A DNA stretch of 64,000 nt from Nocardia mexicana NBRC 108244 (lineage in GTDB: Bacteria > Actinomycetota > Actinomycetes > Mycobacteriales > Mycobacteriaceae). Positions 42,507 through 50,750 of this stretch are shown here, in pieces. Made by a program: the position numbers and the translations under genes. The notes beneath the pieces are model-generated. The model made no database searches. It was not told the origin of the DNA and saw only the letters and a program-made list of their open reading frames with translations. The stretch is from positions 43,507 through 107,506 of the forward strand of contig NZ_BDBV01000017.1 of assembly GCF_001613165.1 (NCBI RefSeq), read 5' to 3'. The stretch's first letter is position 1. Every line of letters begins with the position of its first letter.

Positions 42507-43121
42507 GTGCCCGGAGCCGAGAACGTCGCGCCGCAGCGCCGACCCGGAGGTCGCGCGGCGAAGGTCAAGGAAGCCGTCCACCGCGCCGTACTCGAGGCCG
42601 TCGACGAGCGTGGCGTCGATCAAGTAGGCATCCCTGACATCAGCCGCCGCGCCGGCGTGCGCGACAGCTCCATCTACCGGCGCTGGGGGACCCGCGAGAA
42701 TCTGATCCTCGACGTCATGCTGACCGCGAGCGAGCGCACACTGCCGCTGCCCGATACCGGCACCCTGCACGGCGACCTTACCGCCTTCGCTACCGCACTC
42801 ATCGGCTACCTGGACACCCCCCTGGGCCACGGTCTCGCCCGCGCGCTGGCCTTCATTCCTGATTCCGAGGAGATCACCCAGGCACGAGATACCTTCTGGG
42901 ACAGGAGATATCATGTCAACAAGGTGATGATCGAGCGCGCCGTGGCCCGAGGTGAGCTCCCGCGCGGCACCGATGCCCGCGTCGCCATCGAACTACTCAT
43001 CGCGCCGATCCACTTCCGCCACTTCCTCACCCGCCGCCCGGTCGACGCCGAGTTCGCCGACCACCTCGCCACCCTCGTGATCCGCGCCCTGCAACCCGGC
43101 ACCGGCGAGGAGGATCGATAG
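42507..43121 (+). CDS. TetR-family regulator
   Basis: A 204-residue TetR protein. N-terminal helix-turn-helix: KVKEAVHRAVLEAVDERGVD followed by DISRRAGVRDSSIYRRWG-type recognition helix (about 20-62, ending in RWGTRENL). C-terminal ligand domain similar to TetR_C_11-type (DTPLGHGLARALAFIPDSEE). GTG start, because an overlapping ATG is out of frame. It is divergent from the catabolic operon 41073-42401 and probably regulates it. Confidence 0.84.
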   Translation: MPGAENVAPQRRPGGRAAKVKEAVHRAVLEAVDERGVDQVGIPDISRRAGVRDSSIYRRWGTRENLILDVMLTASERTLPLPDTGTLHGDLTAFATALIGYLDTPLGHGLARALAFIPDSEEITQARDTFWDRRYHVNKVMIERAVARGELPRGTDARVAIELLIAPIHFRHFLTRRPVDAEFADHLATLVIRALQPGTGEEDR

Positions 43122-43135
43122 CACCCTGGCGGCGT

Positions 43136-43155
43136 AACTTACTATGGAGTAAGTT
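43136..43155. promoter_or_regulatory. Perfect 20-bp palindrome upstream of the SDR gene
   Basis: AACTTACT-ATGG-AGTAAGTT has perfect 8-bp arms. It lies 31 bp before the SDR start and 15 bp after the TetR stop. The TTACT-N-AGTAA core is the kind of site TetR-family repressors bind. The cognate regulator is not obvious; it differs from the repeats at 42432-42498. Confidence 0.55.
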
Positions 43156-43185
43156 CGAGTCGAATCGACGCGCAAGGGAGCAGCG

Positions 43186-44187
43186 ATGACCGACAACCAC
43201 GCAGGCGGCGGGCCCGTGGACGCCGTCGAACCGGGCTATCTGGCCCGTCGGCGCGCCCGCCGGGACCTGACCGGCAGACATGTCCTGATCACCGGCGCCT
43301 CCTCCGGCATCGGCCGATCCGCCGCGTTCGCGGTCGCCGAGCGGGGTGCCGTGCTCTTCCTGCTCGCCCGCCGCGGCGACGAGCTGGCGGCCGTGGTCGA
43401 CGAGATCCGGGCCGCGGGCGGCGAGGCCCACGGCTACCAGTGCGACGTCACCGACTCCGAATCCGTCGAGCACACCGTCAAGACCATCCTCGACGAACAC
43501 GGCCACGTCGACATGCTGGTCAACAACGCCGGCCGGTCCATCCGCCGCGCCGTGCACCGCTCCACCGACCGGCTGCACGATTTCGAGCGCACCATGGCGG
43601 TGAACTACTTCGGCGCGGTCCGGATGACGCTGGCGCTGCTGCCACAGATGCGCGAGCGCAAATTCGGCCACATCGTCAACATCTCCAGTGCGGGCGTGCA
43701 GGTCGCCACCCCGCGCTTCGCCGCCTACCTGGCCTCCAAGGCCGCACTGGACAAGTTCGCCGAGGTGACCGCGGCCGAAATGCTCGCCGACAACGTCACT
43801 TTCACCACCATCCACATGCCGCTGGTGCGCACGCCGATGATCGCGCCGAGCGGCAAGCAGGGACCGTCGGAGTCGCCCGAGTGGGCCGCGGCGACCGTCG
43901 TGCGGGCCCTCACCGAGCGGCCGAAACGCATCGACGTGCCGATCGGCACGCTGGCCGAGTACGGCACCCTGTTCACCCCGCGCCTGAAGGACCGCATCCT
44001 GCACCGCTACTACCGCGCGCTGCCGGATTCCGCCGCCGCCAAGGGCGAGGCCCCGCAGGATGAATCCCCCGACTCGGAAGCCCTTGTCCCCCAACGCGAA
44101 CCCCGCCGCAATTCCACGGCCGCGGGCCGGGTGACACGTACCGCCCTGCGCCGCGCCGCCCGGCTGGTCCCCGGCACCTATTGGTGA
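43186..44187 (+). CDS. SDR-family oxidoreductase with Arg-rich C-terminal tail
   Basis: A 333-residue SDR. The Rossmann motif LITGASSGIGRSAAFAVAE starts at about residue 34; NNAG, Ser in HIVNISSAG and YLASK (Tyr/Lys) complete the catalytic set. The last 60 residues are rich in Arg/Ala with PDSEALVPQREPRRN, and resemble the C-terminal domain of mycobacterial fatty-acyl reductase-like SDRs. It may reduce a fatty aldehyde or ketone. AAGGGAG site 8 bp before the ATG; a perfect palindrome upstream. Confidence 0.82.
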   Translation: MTDNHAGGGPVDAVEPGYLARRRARRDLTGRHVLITGASSGIGRSAAFAVAERGAVLFLLARRGDELAAVVDEIRAAGGEAHGYQCDVTDSESVEHTVKTILDEHGHVDMLVNNAGRSIRRAVHRSTDRLHDFERTMAVNYFGAVRMTLALLPQMRERKFGHIVNISSAGVQVATPRFAAYLASKAALDKFAEVTAAEMLADNVTFTTIHMPLVRTPMIAPSGKQGPSESPEWAAATVVRALTERPKRIDVPIGTLAEYGTLFTPRLKDRILHRYYRALPDSAAAKGEAPQDESPDSEALVPQREPRRNSTAAGRVTRTALRRAARLVPGTYW

Positions 44188-44374
44188 GCGAGGCCGCACC
44201 GGTAGGCCGATGCGACAGACGGGAACGACAGCGGCGACATGTGCGCCGAGCGCGGTTCGCTGTGCGGCACAAGTAGCAACTCGAGCGACACTGCGGCGAA
44301 AGCCGCGCTGCGGCACCATCGGTAACAGACAGCGTTGACCAGCACATTTCGGGTATCGCGACGCAGAGGGTTGA

Positions 44375-44393
44375 CCCTGACGCTGCGTCAGGG
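44375..44393 (+). promoter_or_regulatory. MerR-type operator overlapping the alpha/beta hydrolase promoter
   Basis: CCCTGACG-CTG-CGTCAGGG is a perfect inverted repeat. It directly abuts a TTGACC -35 (44371-44376), the arrangement used by MerR activators. The -10, expected near 44396, is poor, and the ATG of the next gene is only 15 bp on. The MerR gene at 45522, one gene downstream, is the natural candidate regulator. Confidence 0.6.
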
Positions 44394-44408
44394 TTGGAGG
44401 CTGGTCGC

Positions 44409-45311
44409 ATGACGAACGACAGCATTTCCACGGAGCGGCTCGCGCCGCCGATCGGAGGGTTCCAGAAGATCGGCGGCCGCCGTATTTTCGTACATCGAGC
44501 GGGCAGCGGCGGACCGGCCACCGTATTCCTGCCCGGCGCGAGCGCGGTCGGACTGGACTATTTCGGTGTCCAGCAACAGGTTTCGCAGTTCACCACCGCC
44601 GTGCTGTACGACCGCGGCGGCACGGGATACAGCGATTCGCTGCCCCTGCCGCGCACCGCCGCCGAGGTCGCCGCGGAGCTGCGCGAGCTGCTGCGTGCCC
44701 AGAACATCTCCGCGCCATACGTTCTCGCGGCGCACTCGCTCGGCGGCCTCTACGCGCATCGGTTCGCACAGCTGTACCCGCAGGACGTGGCGGGCATGGT
44801 CTGGCTGGACACCCTGCACCGCGACTGGGACGACTTCGTGCCGCCCGCAGCGAGTTTCGCGGCGACCGAGCGGATGGCGCCGGATCCGGAGCAGCTCCGG
44901 CAGATGCGCCCGGCCCTGCACGAGATACACGCCGAACTGCTCGCGGACTACCCGGAACACATCCGGCAACCCCTGGTCGACGCCAAGGTGAGCGACGAAT
45001 GGTTACGGGTCGGCGTCGCCGAGCGTTCCGCCCTGACCGCACTGGCCACCGAGCTGCGGGCGGGACCCGGCATCCCCGACGTGCCGTCGGTCGCGCTCAC
45101 CGTGACGGGCGACGACCCCGCCCAGCACGCGATGACCTCGCAGGAGATGCACGACGCCAAGACCCGCATGGACGCGGCGCTGGTGGGCGGGGTCTCGCAC
45201 GGGGAACAGCGCATCCTCACCGACACCCTCCACCACCGGCTCTGCTTCGACCGCCCCGACGCCGTGGTCCACGCGATCCGCGACGTCATCGACCGGGTGG
45301 CGCGCCACTGA
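44409..45311 (+). CDS. Alpha/beta hydrolase
   Basis: A 300-residue alpha/beta hydrolase of the common esterase/epoxide-hydrolase-like type. IFVHRAGSGGPATVFLPG begins the core; VLYDRGGTGYSD and the nucleophile elbow LAAHSLGGLYAHRFA follow; GVSHGEQRI may supply the His. GGAGG precedes the ATG at 44409. The perfect palindrome just upstream and the MerR gene one position downstream suggest a MerR-controlled detoxification gene. Confidence 0.83.
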   Translation: MTNDSISTERLAPPIGGFQKIGGRRIFVHRAGSGGPATVFLPGASAVGLDYFGVQQQVSQFTTAVLYDRGGTGYSDSLPLPRTAAEVAAELRELLRAQNISAPYVLAAHSLGGLYAHRFAQLYPQDVAGMVWLDTLHRDWDDFVPPAASFAATERMAPDPEQLRQMRPALHEIHAELLADYPEHIRQPLVDAKVSDEWLRVGVAERSALTALATELRAGPGIPDVPSVALTVTGDDPAQHAMTSQEMHDAKTRMDAALVGGVSHGEQRILTDTLHHRLCFDRPDAVVHAIRDVIDRVARH

Positions 45312-45338
45312 CCTCGACTGCCCGCCCCCTGTGTTCGC

Positions 45339-45462
45339 GCCCCCGCCAACTCCGCGGCGCATCGCCCCTGTACCCCCGCCAACTCCACGGCGCATCACCC
45401 CCGTACCCCGCCAACTCCACGGCGCATCACCCCCGCACCCCCGCCAACTCCGCACGCTTCAC
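45339..45462. repeat. About 3.7 tandem 32-bp repeats
   Basis: Contiguous copies of the unit CCCCCGCCAACTCCACGGCG + CATCACCCCCGTA (32 or 33 bp), the last copy truncated. They fill the gap between the alpha/beta hydrolase stop and the MerR promoter. No spacers, so not CRISPR; no gene. Confidence 0.85.
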
Positions 45463-45521
45463 CAGCGCACCATCCCCTTAGACTCGGCACCGTCGTATTT
45501 CACGAAGACCCGAGGGGAACG

Positions 45522-46253
45522 GTGCTCACGATCGGACAGCTCGCGGCGGCCGCGGGCGTGACCGTGCGCACCGTTCGTCACTACCACCAGGTCGGACTGC
45601 TGCCCGAGCCCGAGCGCGATGCGTCCGGTTACCGCCGCTACAGCGCGCAGGCCGCGGTGGATCTGATCCGGATCAGGACGCTCGCCGACGCCGGTGTTCC
45701 GCTGGCCCGTATCGATGCGCTGCTGCACGCCCGGCCGACCGAGTTCGACGCGGCCATCGCCGACATCGACGCCGAACTGCAGCGCAAGATCGACCAGCTC
45801 ACCGAATACCGCGGCCGCATCGCCGACCTGGCGAGCGGTGAGAGCCTCGTGCTGCCGCCCGAGGTGGTCGCCATCCTGAATCGGATGCGCGGGCTCGGGG
45901 TGAGCGAACAGCGGGTGCTGCTCGAGCGCGACTCGTGGATCCTGCTGCAGGCACTGGACCCGCAGGCCGTGCCGCAGCGGATCCGGGACAAGACCGCGGG
46001 CCTCGACGACCCCGAGACGCTGCGCCTGTATCTCGCCTGCGATCAGGCGGTCGACTGGGACCCGGACGATCCGCGCCTGGACCGGCTCATCGACGACCTG
46101 GACGCCTGGGAGATCGAACACGAGGGTGATAAGCCGGAAAGCCCGCAGCTGATCTCGTCCCGGATCTCCGAGGCGTCACCGGCATGGCAGCGCATCATCG
46201 ATGCCCTCGCCCACCGCGCCGAGCGCCGCCGAACCGCCGGGCGTCGCCGCTGA
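45522..46253 (+). CDS. MerR-family regulator
   Basis: A 243-residue MerR protein. Winged-helix DNA-binding part: TIGQLAAAAGVTVRTVRHYH and ERDASGYRRYSAQAAVDLIR (residues 3-50). A long dimerisation helix with Glu/Leu-rich coiled coil spans about 75-105. The C-terminal 130 residues form a helical domain (WDPDDPRLDRLIDDLDAWEI) as in many Actinobacteria MerR regulators of unknown ligand. GTG start with GAGGGGA upstream. It probably binds the palindrome at 44375-44393 and drives the alpha/beta hydrolase gene. Confidence 0.86.
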   Translation: MLTIGQLAAAAGVTVRTVRHYHQVGLLPEPERDASGYRRYSAQAAVDLIRIRTLADAGVPLARIDALLHARPTEFDAAIADIDAELQRKIDQLTEYRGRIADLASGESLVLPPEVVAILNRMRGLGVSEQRVLLERDSWILLQALDPQAVPQRIRDKTAGLDDPETLRLYLACDQAVDWDPDDPRLDRLIDDLDAWEIEHEGDKPESPQLISSRISEASPAWQRIIDALAHRAERRRTAGRRR

Positions 46254-46447
46254 GATCGTGTCCGCCTGTCGGTGCACACATCCTGGCCGGTGTGGCGAAC
46301 CTGTCGTACGACCGGGCGTTGTCGGCAACTCGGCGGCGAGGTCGGGCCGGTTCGGTCCCGCAGCTTCCAGGCATTGCAGGGTGCGTGAGTGATGCATGAG
46401 AGCTGTTGCCCCACAGTGTGACTCACGGCTACAGGATAGGGGTGGCG

Positions 46448-47365
46448 TCAGACGAGTTCGCGGGGTGGATCGGCGACGACCGCGGTGGCGGGTTTGGGCG
46501 CGGCGCCGCAGCTGGCCTGGCGGGGAGCGTGGGCGACGGTGTGGGCCGTCACCTGCCAGCGGCGGCCGTCGCGGTGTGTGACCAGGGCGGCTCCGGCGAA
46601 GGTGGTCGGGTCGCCGATCGGCGCATCGCTCGCCGCGGGCGACGCCACGGTGAGGTCGTCCGCCGCGGCCGGAATCCGTTCGCGCACCGCGATTTCCGCG
46701 ACCTGCTCGACCGGGGTGTAACAGCTGCGCCCGCGAAATCCGTCCAGCGATATCGCGTTGCGGTCCGCGGCCGCCACCGCCGCGACGGCGCCGTCGCCGT
46801 CCACGCGGCCGTAGGTCAGTCCGGTGGGCAGCAGGACCACCGCGGGGGCGAACCGGTGACCGCCGGTGTGCGAGCACTCCCAGACCCGGTCCGGATGGGC
46901 GGCGGCCAGCCGGGCCGCGATCGGGCGACCGAGCCGCGCGCAGCACAGGTCGCGCTTGCCGTGCGCGCACACCAGCACCGGATCATCCACCGGCACACCG
47001 ATTCCCGGCGCCGGACCGTTCAACAGGTGCAGGTCGAGGTCCAGCAGCTGCTTCAGATCGGTGATCTCGAGCCGTTCACACCAGGAACCCTGCGGCCGGG
47101 AGCTTGCAAGGAGAACCGTTCGCGCACCGGTAGATTCGTTGCGGCCCGGTCGTCGGATCAGAGTCGGGCGCACCCTGGCGGCCTTGGTGTGCGCCGCCAA
47201 CTCGGCGGTGATCTCGGGTCCCAGAACTTCGTCACCGATCACATCGCGCCCCCACGCCCCTGGGTGCTCGACACACAACCATCCGGTGACATGAGTAGCG
47301 CTGCCCGGCAACGGAATATCCGCCGCCGCGGCGGCCGAACACGACAGGCCCTCGAATCCGGTCAC
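46448..47365 (-). CDS. Sucrase/ferredoxin-like (Apd1-type) protein
   Basis: A 305-residue protein of the sucraseferredoxin-like family, thioredoxin-fold ferredoxin type. The core motif VLVCAHGKRDLCCARLGRPI is followed by WECSHTGGHRFAPAVVLLP; its Cys and His residues are thought to bind a [2Fe-2S] cluster in Apd1-like proteins. A second Cys in GRSCYTPVEQ and a C-terminal 40 residues complete the protein. The GTG start at 47365 has GGGAGG upstream. Stands between a convergent MerR gene and a YdeI-like gene. Redox role inferred. Confidence 0.8.
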   Translation of the reverse strand: MTGFEGLSCSAAAAADIPLPGSATHVTGWLCVEHPGAWGRDVIGDEVLGPEITAELAAHTKAARVRPTLIRRPGRNESTGARTVLLASSRPQGSWCERLEITDLKQLLDLDLHLLNGPAPGIGVPVDDPVLVCAHGKRDLCCARLGRPIAARLAAAHPDRVWECSHTGGHRFAPAVVLLPTGLTYGRVDGDGAVAAVAAADRNAISLDGFRGRSCYTPVEQVAEIAVRERIPAAADDLTVASPAASDAPIGDPTTFAGAALVTHRDGRRWQVTAHTVAHAPRQASCGAAPKPATAVVADPPRELV

Positions 47366-47414
47366 ACCGGCCTCCCGCGTCGCGTCGGGCTCCAGACCGA
47401 CCTGGCCACGCTCA

Positions 47415-47975
47415 TCAGAACCGTTGCCCCGCAGCCAACTTGCCGATGATCTGCTCCAGCCGCCGCGCCCGCGTCTCCGGCCGCACGGCGTTGCCGAGGT
47501 GATAGCCGATCGCGGCTCGGGACTGGGCGTCGAGGGTTTCGAAGAAGGCGGCGGCCTTCGGGTCGGCCGCCAGCGCCTCGATGAAATCCTGTGGCAGCCT
47601 GCGCCCGTAGGCATTGGCCCAGCGGCCGTCGAGTTTGGCCCGCTCGATCTCCGCATGCCCGGCCGGATGCATCAGGCCCTGTTCGATCAACTCCTCCACC
47701 AGGCCGATATTGCGCTGCGACCAGGGACTGCGGCGGCGGCGCGGGGTGAAGCCGACCATCCAGTAATCGTCGTCCAGCGAACGGGCCTGACCATCGATCC
47801 AGCCGAAACACAGCGCCTGGCGTAACGCGCCCGCGTGATCGAGGGAAACCACCCCCGAACCCCGCTTCGCGAACTTCAGCCAGACGCCGTCGACGGCGGC
47901 GTGGTTGGCCTCCAGCCATTCGCGAAACGACTGCTCATCGGGGAAGAACAGCGTCGGACGATCCAGGGTGGACAT
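47415..47975 (-). CDS. YdeI/OmpD-associated-like family protein
   Basis: A 186-residue protein of the YdeI family (bacteriocin-protection, YdeI/OmpD-associated type). The N-terminal domain begins LFFPDEQSFREWLEANHAAV and includes LCFGWIDGQARSLDDDYWMV; the C-terminal part has the ADPKAAAFFETLDAQSRAAI helix that ends the family. A biochemical function is not known. ATG start; upstream is an alpha/beta hydrolase in the same direction 28 bp away. Confidence 0.8.
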   Translation of the reverse strand: MSTLDRPTLFFPDEQSFREWLEANHAAVDGVWLKFAKRGSGVVSLDHAGALRQALCFGWIDGQARSLDDDYWMVGFTPRRRRSPWSQRNIGLVEELIEQGLMHPAGHAEIERAKLDGRWANAYGRRLPQDFIEALAADPKAAAFFETLDAQSRAAIGYHLGNAVRPETRARRLEQIIGKLAAGQRF

Positions 47976-48002
47976 CGTTTTACTGTAGAAGCACCGGGCG
48001 CG

Positions 48003-48827
48003 TCAGTGGCCGAGGAACGGCAGCGTCGCCTCGACGAACTGACGGTAGCGGTCGCGGTGGATGCTGTGGCCGCAGTCGAAGGCGCGGACCGTGCAGCCGG
48101 GGACCGCGGCGCGGAACATCTCCAGCTTCTCCGGGTCGACCATGCCGCCCGGGCCGCCGCGCAGCATCAGGGTGGGCGCGGTGATCTCCGGCAGCCGATC
48201 CCACCACTCCGGATTCGGCTTGCGGAACTGCTCCAGCGCGAGCCGGGTCATCGACCGATCGAATGCCAGCACGGCCTGCGGGTGCCGGATCAGGCTGCTG
48301 GTGGCGTGCCACAGCTCGGGCACGGTCGGCAGGCGGCGAGTGAGGGTGACCTGCTCGTCACCGGATCGCAGCGGCAGCGGCTGCTCCTCGATCACCAAGC
48401 GCCGCACCAGTTCCGGACGCTCGATCGCCACGCACGACACCGCATATCCGCCGAGCGAGTGCCCGACCATGTCCACGGTGGTCAGCCCGAGCCGGTCGCA
48501 CAGCCGCAGCACGTCCGCGCCGAATTCTTCGAACCGGTAGGAGGCGGTGTGCGCGCTGCGGCCGTGGCCACGTAGATCCGGGATGATCACCCGCCGCCCC
48601 AGCCGCACCAGGCGCCGGGCGAACCGGTCCCAGGTGTGCCCGTCCCCGCCCATGCCGTGCACGAGCAGGACGGGAACATCCGACAGCGGGTGCGCGGCGG
48701 ACGACGGACCGGAGTCGCGATAGGCGATCGACACGCCGTCCAGCGGCACCCGGGTAACGATCGACTCCACGATCTGCCAGGGTACGGGTTCGGCGAGCAC
48801 GCCGCCGCAGGTTGTGCGCGGCACCAT
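48003..48827 (-). CDS. Alpha/beta hydrolase
   Basis: A 274-residue alpha/beta hydrolase. LVHGMGGDGHTWDRFARRLV contains the oxyanion-hole Gly; DLRGHGRSAH and the nucleophile elbow VGHSLGGYAVSCVA are clear, and the catalytic His lies in DCGHSIHRDRY. Substrate not predictable; similar proteins hydrolyse esters or lactones. The ATG at 48827 lacks a strong ribosome site, so a start up to 25 codons later is possible. It lies just downstream of a tautomerase gene. Confidence 0.83.
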   Translation of the reverse strand: MVPRTTCGGVLAEPVPWQIVESIVTRVPLDGVSIAYRDSGPSSAAHPLSDVPVLLVHGMGGDGHTWDRFARRLVRLGRRVIIPDLRGHGRSAHTASYRFEEFGADVLRLCDRLGLTTVDMVGHSLGGYAVSCVAIERPELVRRLVIEEQPLPLRSGDEQVTLTRRLPTVPELWHATSSLIRHPQAVLAFDRSMTRLALEQFRKPNPEWWDRLPEITAPTLMLRGGPGGMVDPEKLEMFRAAVPGCTVRAFDCGHSIHRDRYRQFVEATLPFLGH

Positions 48828-48851
48828 AGGTGAGCCGGGGCCGCGCCGCTC

Positions 48852-49286
48852 TCACCCCGCGGAGACGAGGGCGGCGATGTCCTCGATGCGCACGATCTCC
48901 CCGCGCGCTCCCCAGTTGCCCTCCGGAACCTCGTTGATGTGCACCCACGCGGTGGCGGCCTCGCTGAAACGAGCCGGATCCTCGTCGGCGTCCGCGAGCA
49001 CCCGGGTGACCCGCCGCACGATGTCGCGGCGCTTGTCGTCGTTCATGGAACCGGCCGGAACCCCCACTCGCACCACGTATTTCGGCTTCTCCCCGGCGGG
49101 CAGCTGCCGACCGCCCACGAACCAGGCGTCGATCTCGTTGACCACCAGCCAGGAGATGGACCTGGCCGCCTCGGTGTCCGGCGCGCCCTCCGCGAGCATC
49201 ACCTCCGATACCAGTCGGCCGCCGATCTTCTCGCGGCGCTCCTGGTCGAGCGAGTCCTTGGGAACGAACAACTCTACGAACGGCAT
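48852..49286 (-). CDS. Tautomerase-superfamily protein with N-terminal Pro
   Basis: A 144-residue tautomerase-superfamily protein. The mature N-terminus after Met removal is Pro (MPFVELFVPKDS), the catalytic residue of 4-oxalocrotonate tautomerase and MIF relatives. The motif AGSMNDDKRRDIVRRVTRVL is the second beta-alpha unit, so it is a fused, two-subunit-length monomer. It may isomerise an unsaturated keto acid. AAAGGAC site before the ATG. Divergent from an HxlR gene with shared mirror operators. Confidence 0.82.
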   Translation of the reverse strand: MPFVELFVPKDSLDQERREKIGGRLVSEVMLAEGAPDTEAARSISWLVVNEIDAWFVGGRQLPAGEKPKYVVRVGVPAGSMNDDKRRDIVRRVTRVLADADEDPARFSEAATAWVHINEVPEGNWGARGEIVRIEDIAALVSAG

Positions 49287-49297
49287 CGGTTAGTCCT

Positions 49298-49346
49298 TTC
49301 ATTGAACTCTGTCCTCGACAACCGTACGCCCAGTGAGTTCAATGAA
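49298..49346. promoter_or_regulatory. Mirror operators between tautomerase and HxlR genes
   Basis: TTCATTGAACTC (49298-49309) and its exact reverse complement GAGTTCAATGAA (49335-49346) flank a 25-bp gap. Each box contains its own palindrome, TTCA-T-TGAA. The symmetric design fits a dimeric HxlR repressor controlling both divergent genes. Confidence 0.68.
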
Positions 49347-49367
49347 TCAACCCTCTAGACTGAGGGC

Positions 49368-49883
49368 ATGCAACGGACCAGCTTCGCGGAGATGCACTGC
49401 TCGATCGGGCAGTCCCTGGAACGCATCGGGGAATGGTGGACGCCGCTGATCGTGCGGGACGTCTACCTCGGCCTGCACCGGTTCGACGACATCGCCGAGA
49501 ACCTCGGCATCTCCCGCAACCTGCTCACCCGGCGGCTCGAGACGCTGGTCGCCGACGGCATCGTGGAGCGCCGGGCCTATCAGGAGCGGCCGCTGCGGCA
49601 CGAGTACCACCTCACCGAGGCCGGCCTCGAACTCGTGCCGGTACTGATGGCGCTGATGGCCTGGGGCGACAAGTGGGCGACCCCGCCGGGCGGGCCGCCG
49701 GTGCGGCTGGTGCACCGGGAGTGCGGGGCGGAGTTCACACCGCAGGTCTGCTGTTCGGAGTGCGGGAAACCGGCGACCGCGACGAACACGACCGCCCTGG
49801 CCGGGCCCGGCGCGGCGTCCGGGCCGGGAACTCGGGTGCTGGCGCGCCGTAGCAGCGTGGGGCCTACTGGTAGCGAGTCCTGA
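49368..49883 (+). CDS. HxlR-family transcriptional regulator
   Basis: A 171-residue HxlR/MarR-like winged-helix regulator. It begins HCSIGQSLERIGEWWTPLIV, the HxlR hallmark with an N-terminal Cys (residue 11) and Trp-Trp; ISRNLLTRRLETLVADGIVE is the recognition helix. A Cys-rich C-terminal tail (ECGAEFTPQVCCSECGKPAT) could bind metal or act as redox sensor, beyond the standard 110-residue family. It is divergent from the tautomerase gene; operators at 49298-49346. Confidence 0.86.
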   Translation: MQRTSFAEMHCSIGQSLERIGEWWTPLIVRDVYLGLHRFDDIAENLGISRNLLTRRLETLVADGIVERRAYQERPLRHEYHLTEAGLELVPVLMALMAWGDKWATPPGGPPVRLVHRECGAEFTPQVCCSECGKPATATNTTALAGPGAASGPGTRVLARRSSVGPTGSES

Positions 49884-50035
49884 ATCAGGGCAAAGGCATT
49901 CGCGGGCACAGTTCCTGTCGCGACGAGCGCAGATCCGGCCGGCGTCGTGTGGTCGAATGTGCAGGCGGCGGGCGTGCACGTAGATCATCGAAAATACTTG
50001 GCAGATACCCGGCCCGGCGCGCGATACTGCCGCCC

Positions 50036-50737
50036 ATGCCGACCTTCGCGGATTTCGACCGACGCAACTATCGCACCGTCGACGTCGCCACGGGCTACGA
50101 CGGGTGGGCGCCCACCTACGAGCAGACCGTCATGGACGAGATGGACCTCGCGCTGCTGAACCGGCTGCGCCGACCGGACTGGGGCCGGGTGCGCCGCGCC
50201 GCCGATCTGGGCTGCGGCACCGGGCGCACCGGCGCGTGGCTGCGCGAGCGGGGCGTGGCGCACATCGACGGCGTCGACCTGAGCGAGGGCATGCTCGCGC
50301 GTGCCCGCGAGCGCGGTGTGCACGCCTCGCTCGCCCAGGGCGATGTCCGCGACACCGGATTGGCAAGCGGCACATATGATCTGGTGATCTCGTCACTGAT
50401 CGACGAGCACCTGCCCGACCTGGCGCCCTTCTACGCCGAGGCGCGGCGGCTGACCGCGCCCGGCGGCACCTTCGTTCTGGTCAGCTACCACCCGCAGTTC
50501 ATGATGGCGACCGGCATGCCGACCCACTACACGCCCGAATCCGGTGAGCCGCTGGCGATCAGCACCCACCTGCACCTGTTCAGCGAGCACGTGACCGCCG
50601 CGGTGGCGGCGGGCTGGCACCTCGCCGAATCCGCCGAGGCCCTCATCGACGATGCCTGGCTCACCGCCAAACCCAAGTGGGAGCACCTGCGCGGCTATCC
50701 CTTCACGATGGCCTGGGTGTGGACCCTCTCCCGGTAA
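50036..50737 (+). CDS. Class I SAM-dependent methyltransferase
   Basis: A 233-residue methyltransferase. Motif I is AADLGCGTGRTGAWL (about 58-72), the acidic loop DGVDLSEGMLARARERGV follows, and LAQGDVRDTGL gives motif III. The fold is of the ubiquinone/menaquinone-like Methyltransf_11 group. The ATG at 50036 has no ribosome site; TTGGCA (49998) and GATACT (50023) would place the start of transcription at or near the ATG, so it may be leaderless. Substrate unknown. Confidence 0.82.
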   Translation: MPTFADFDRRNYRTVDVATGYDGWAPTYEQTVMDEMDLALLNRLRRPDWGRVRRAADLGCGTGRTGAWLRERGVAHIDGVDLSEGMLARARERGVHASLAQGDVRDTGLASGTYDLVISSLIDEHLPDLAPFYAEARRLTAPGGTFVLVSYHPQFMMATGMPTHYTPESGEPLAISTHLHLFSEHVTAAVAAGWHLAESAEALIDDAWLTAKPKWEHLRGYPFTMAWVWTLSR

Positions 50738-50750
50738 TCCCTTGTAGGAG

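Noticed and set aside
44371..44401. Full MerR promoter with 19-bp spacer
   Set aside because: The -35 and palindrome fit, but the expected -10 (near 44396) has no TA-rich hexamer, so only the operator is claimed.
45339..45462. Possible CRISPR array
   Set aside because: Direct contiguous repeats without spacers; a simple tandem repeat.
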